A stretch of DNA of 23,743 nt, from contig JANXVV010000452.1 of assembly GCA_025351525.1 (NCBI GenBank), positions 1 through 23,743 of the forward strand, in the 5' to 3' direction. Source of the stretch: Humisphaera sp. (lineage in GTDB: Bacteria; Planctomycetota; Phycisphaerae; Tepidisphaerales; Tepidisphaeraceae). Of this stretch, positions 22,144 to 23,743 are shown piece by piece. Positions within the stretch are counted from its first letter, which is position 1, and the number at the start of each line of letters is the position of its first letter. The notes under the pieces are model-generated. The model saw only the letters and a list, made by a program, of their open reading frames with translations, was not told the DNA's origin and did no database searches. Made by a program: the position numbers and the translations under genes.

Positions 22144-23637
22144 ATGGCCGACTGGGACCAGCAAATCATCGATCGGATTCTCGCCTCCGCCGGGTCCAAC
22201 CCCGATCAACTGGCCCGCACCGGTGATGCGCATTTCAATCAGGAGCAGTTTCAAGAGGCTTGCTTCTACTACCTGGTGATCTCACGCCAGCAACCGGAAG
22301 TGGCGGAGCATCAATATCGAATGGGGCTGGCCTGTTCCCGACTGGGCCAGGATGATGCGGCGATCTTTTCATTCGAGCAGGCCATCCGCCTGAAACCCGA
22401 TTACGCGGACGCGCACAATGAATTAAGCCAGATTCATCTGAAGGACGGCAGGGTGCCCGAAGCCCTGCACCATGCCCGCCGGGCGGCTGAACTGGATCCG
22501 GATGATTCAGAAATGACCGTCGGCCTGGCATTCGTATTGAACGCAGATCGGCAGACGGAAGAGGCGACGGCCCTGGTGGATCAGTTGCTTCGTGAAAAGC
22601 GGGAGACTCCGTCGCTGGCACTGATGTACAGTGTTCTCGCCCCCCGTCGAAAAGCGCAGGCGGAAGCGTTGGCTCTTATTCTGCGAATGCTATTGAAGGA
22701 AAACTCGCCGCGAGAGCAATCATCGCTGCACTTTGCTGCGGCGCAAATGTTGGATTCGATGGGCCGGTACGATGAGGCGTTCGATCATGCGTCGCAGGCC
22801 AATCGCCTGCGCGGTGGAAAATATCTCCCTCGGGAAACAGAACGGCAGGTGCGGGATTGGGTTCAGTATTTCACCCCCGAAACGCTCCGCCGTCTGCCCC
22901 GCGCCACGCACGGCAGCCGCAATCCGGTGTTCATCGTCGGGATGCCGCGCTCGGGGACGACACTCGTCGAGCAAATCCTCGCCTCCCATCCCGCCGTGCA
23001 TGGCGCGGGTGAATTGAACTGGATCGAGGGCCTGTGGCAATCCGCCCTGCAGCGCTTCGGCGGAACGGTCAGCGGCCTGACGCAATGCCTCGACCGATTG
23101 ACGGTGAAAGACACCGACGAACTAGCCGCCGAATATCTCGACCGTCTGCAGGCGTTGAGCCCCGGATCGCTGCGCATCACCGACAAGATGCCGTTGAACT
23201 TCATGCATCTCGGGCTGATCGCGATTCTTTTTCCGCAGGTCGCGATCATCCATTGCCGCCGCGATCCGATGGATACCTGCCTGTCCTGTTTCATGACCGA
23301 TTTCAATTCCTTCAGCTACGGTTCCCTGCCTGCCTACGGCCACTTCCAGCGGCACTCCGAACGGATGATGGCTCACTGGAAATCCGTGCTCGATCTGCCG
23401 ATTCTGGAAGTCGATTACGAAAAGATGGTGAACGATTCCGAAACTGAGACCCGCCGTCTGATCGATTTCGTCGGTTTGGCGTGGGATGACCGCTGCCTGC
23501 GATTCCACGAGAACAAACGCCTCGTCGCCACCGCCAGCCAATCGCAGGTTCGCCGACCGATTTACCGGGATTCCATGGAGCGATGGCGGCACTACGAAAA
23601 ACATCTGGGGCCACTGCGCGAAGCACTGGACGGCTGA
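22144..23637 (+). CDS. TPR-sulfotransferase fusion protein
   Basis: 497 residues. The first half (about 20-225) is a set of tetratricopeptide-like repeats (for example 54-87, AEHQYRMGLACSRLGQDDA-like, and 88-121). The second half (about 260-490) is a PAPS-dependent sulfotransferase: the 5'-phosphosulfate loop VGMPRSGTTLVEQIL (265-279), H282, and the 3'-phosphate-binding segment CRRDPMDTCLSCF (371-383), followed by the conserved SQSQVRRPIYRDSMERWRHY end (465-484). There is no signal peptide or membrane helix, so it is probably cytoplasmic, sulfating an unknown acceptor, perhaps a polysaccharide or peptide. The start at 22144 has no clear Shine-Dalgarno; the gene is probably co-transcribed with purC. 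Confidence 0.88.
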   Translation: MADWDQQIIDRILASAGSNPDQLARTGDAHFNQEQFQEACFYYLVISRQQPEVAEHQYRMGLACSRLGQDDAAIFSFEQAIRLKPDYADAHNELSQIHLKDGRVPEALHHARRAAELDPDDSEMTVGLAFVLNADRQTEEATALVDQLLREKRETPSLALMYSVLAPRRKAQAEALALILRMLLKENSPREQSSLHFAAAQMLDSMGRYDEAFDHASQANRLRGGKYLPRETERQVRDWVQYFTPETLRRLPRATHGSRNPVFIVGMPRSGTTLVEQILASHPAVHGAGELNWIEGLWQSALQRFGGTVSGLTQCLDRLTVKDTDELAAEYLDRLQALSPGSLRITDKMPLNFMHLGLIAILFPQVAIIHCRRDPMDTCLSCFMTDFNSFSYGSLPAYGHFQRHSERMMAHWKSVLDLPILEVDYEKMVNDSETETRRLIDFVGLAWDDRCLRFHENKRLVATASQSQVRRPIYRDSMERWRHYEKHLGPLREALDG

Positions 23638-23687
23638 ATTTAGAGTTTCGTCACCTGTGTTCCAACACGCCGGGATCGGAGCCGCAG

Positions 23688-23742
23688 GCGACGACCCGGA
23701 TTCCGCAAGGAAGTAACTCCCTTGCGGAATCCGGGTCGTCGC
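23688..23742. repeat. Perfect 23-bp inverted repeat
   Basis: Arms 23688-23710 and 23720-23742 are perfect complements around a 9-nt loop (AAGTAACTC). GGAG (23678-23681) stands just before it, possibly a REP-type foot. It follows the sulfotransferase gene; there is no visible U tract before the window ends. Confidence 0.9.
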
Positions 23743-23743
23743 T

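Overview
The window looks like a chromosomal segment of a planctomycete (phylum Planctomycetota; I cannot place it lower). The main evidence is the adjacent pair at 16779-20863: a PSCyt1/DUF1549/DUF1553 protein followed by a Tat-exported DUF1501 protein, a combination amplified in planctomycetes. A fused XylR-type regulator (LacI-like sensor plus AraC HTH), numerous start codons without a Shine-Dalgarno sequence, and a high density of hairpin repeats between genes agree with this.

Layout. 1-1040 (+): an orphan Flp-type pilin and a PilZ-domain protein. 1237-2646 (-): an exported SH3-like protein followed by an M48 zinc metalloprotease. 2750-5952 (-): a membrane histidine kinase whose 3' end overlaps a CHASE2-adenylate cyclase gene by 22 nt. 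6345-7771 (+): leucyl-transferase Bpt, then a stand-alone receiver protein. 7808-9774 (-): an IS630-type transposase remnant and two tandem paralogous membrane proteins of unknown function. 10086-14496 (+): a polysaccharide-degradation-like group (GH2 glycosidase, exported esterase, beta-propeller protein). 14501-16334 (-): an intact HigA-like antitoxin, a broken HigB-like toxin missed by simple ORF calling, and the XylR-type regulator. 16779-20863 (+): the PSCyt1 and DUF1501 genes. 21213-23637 (+): purC and a TPR-sulfotransferase.

Much of the non-coding DNA consists of structured repeats. Paired inverted REP-like hairpins have a GTAG or GTGG foot (five loci). Three loci carry a composite of about 188 nt in which the REP pair encloses several hairpins with constant TACT/AGTA loops and changing but paired stems; a related fragment lies at 1-57. 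A third type (GCGGCTGTGCC core) occurs twice. These repeats create false N-terminal extensions on at least five genes, so I moved several starts inward.

Regulation. Several genes lacking a Shine-Dalgarno have TANNNT 6 or 7 nt before the ATG, the geometry of leaderless transcripts. Signalling is rich: cAMP synthesis, a histidine kinase, a lone receiver, and PilZ (c-di-GMP binding). The most distinctive items are the composite hairpin elements, the toxin-deleted toxin-antitoxin pair, the possible leaderless set and the tandem membrane paralogues. I did not find a clear new multi-gene defence or biosynthetic system.
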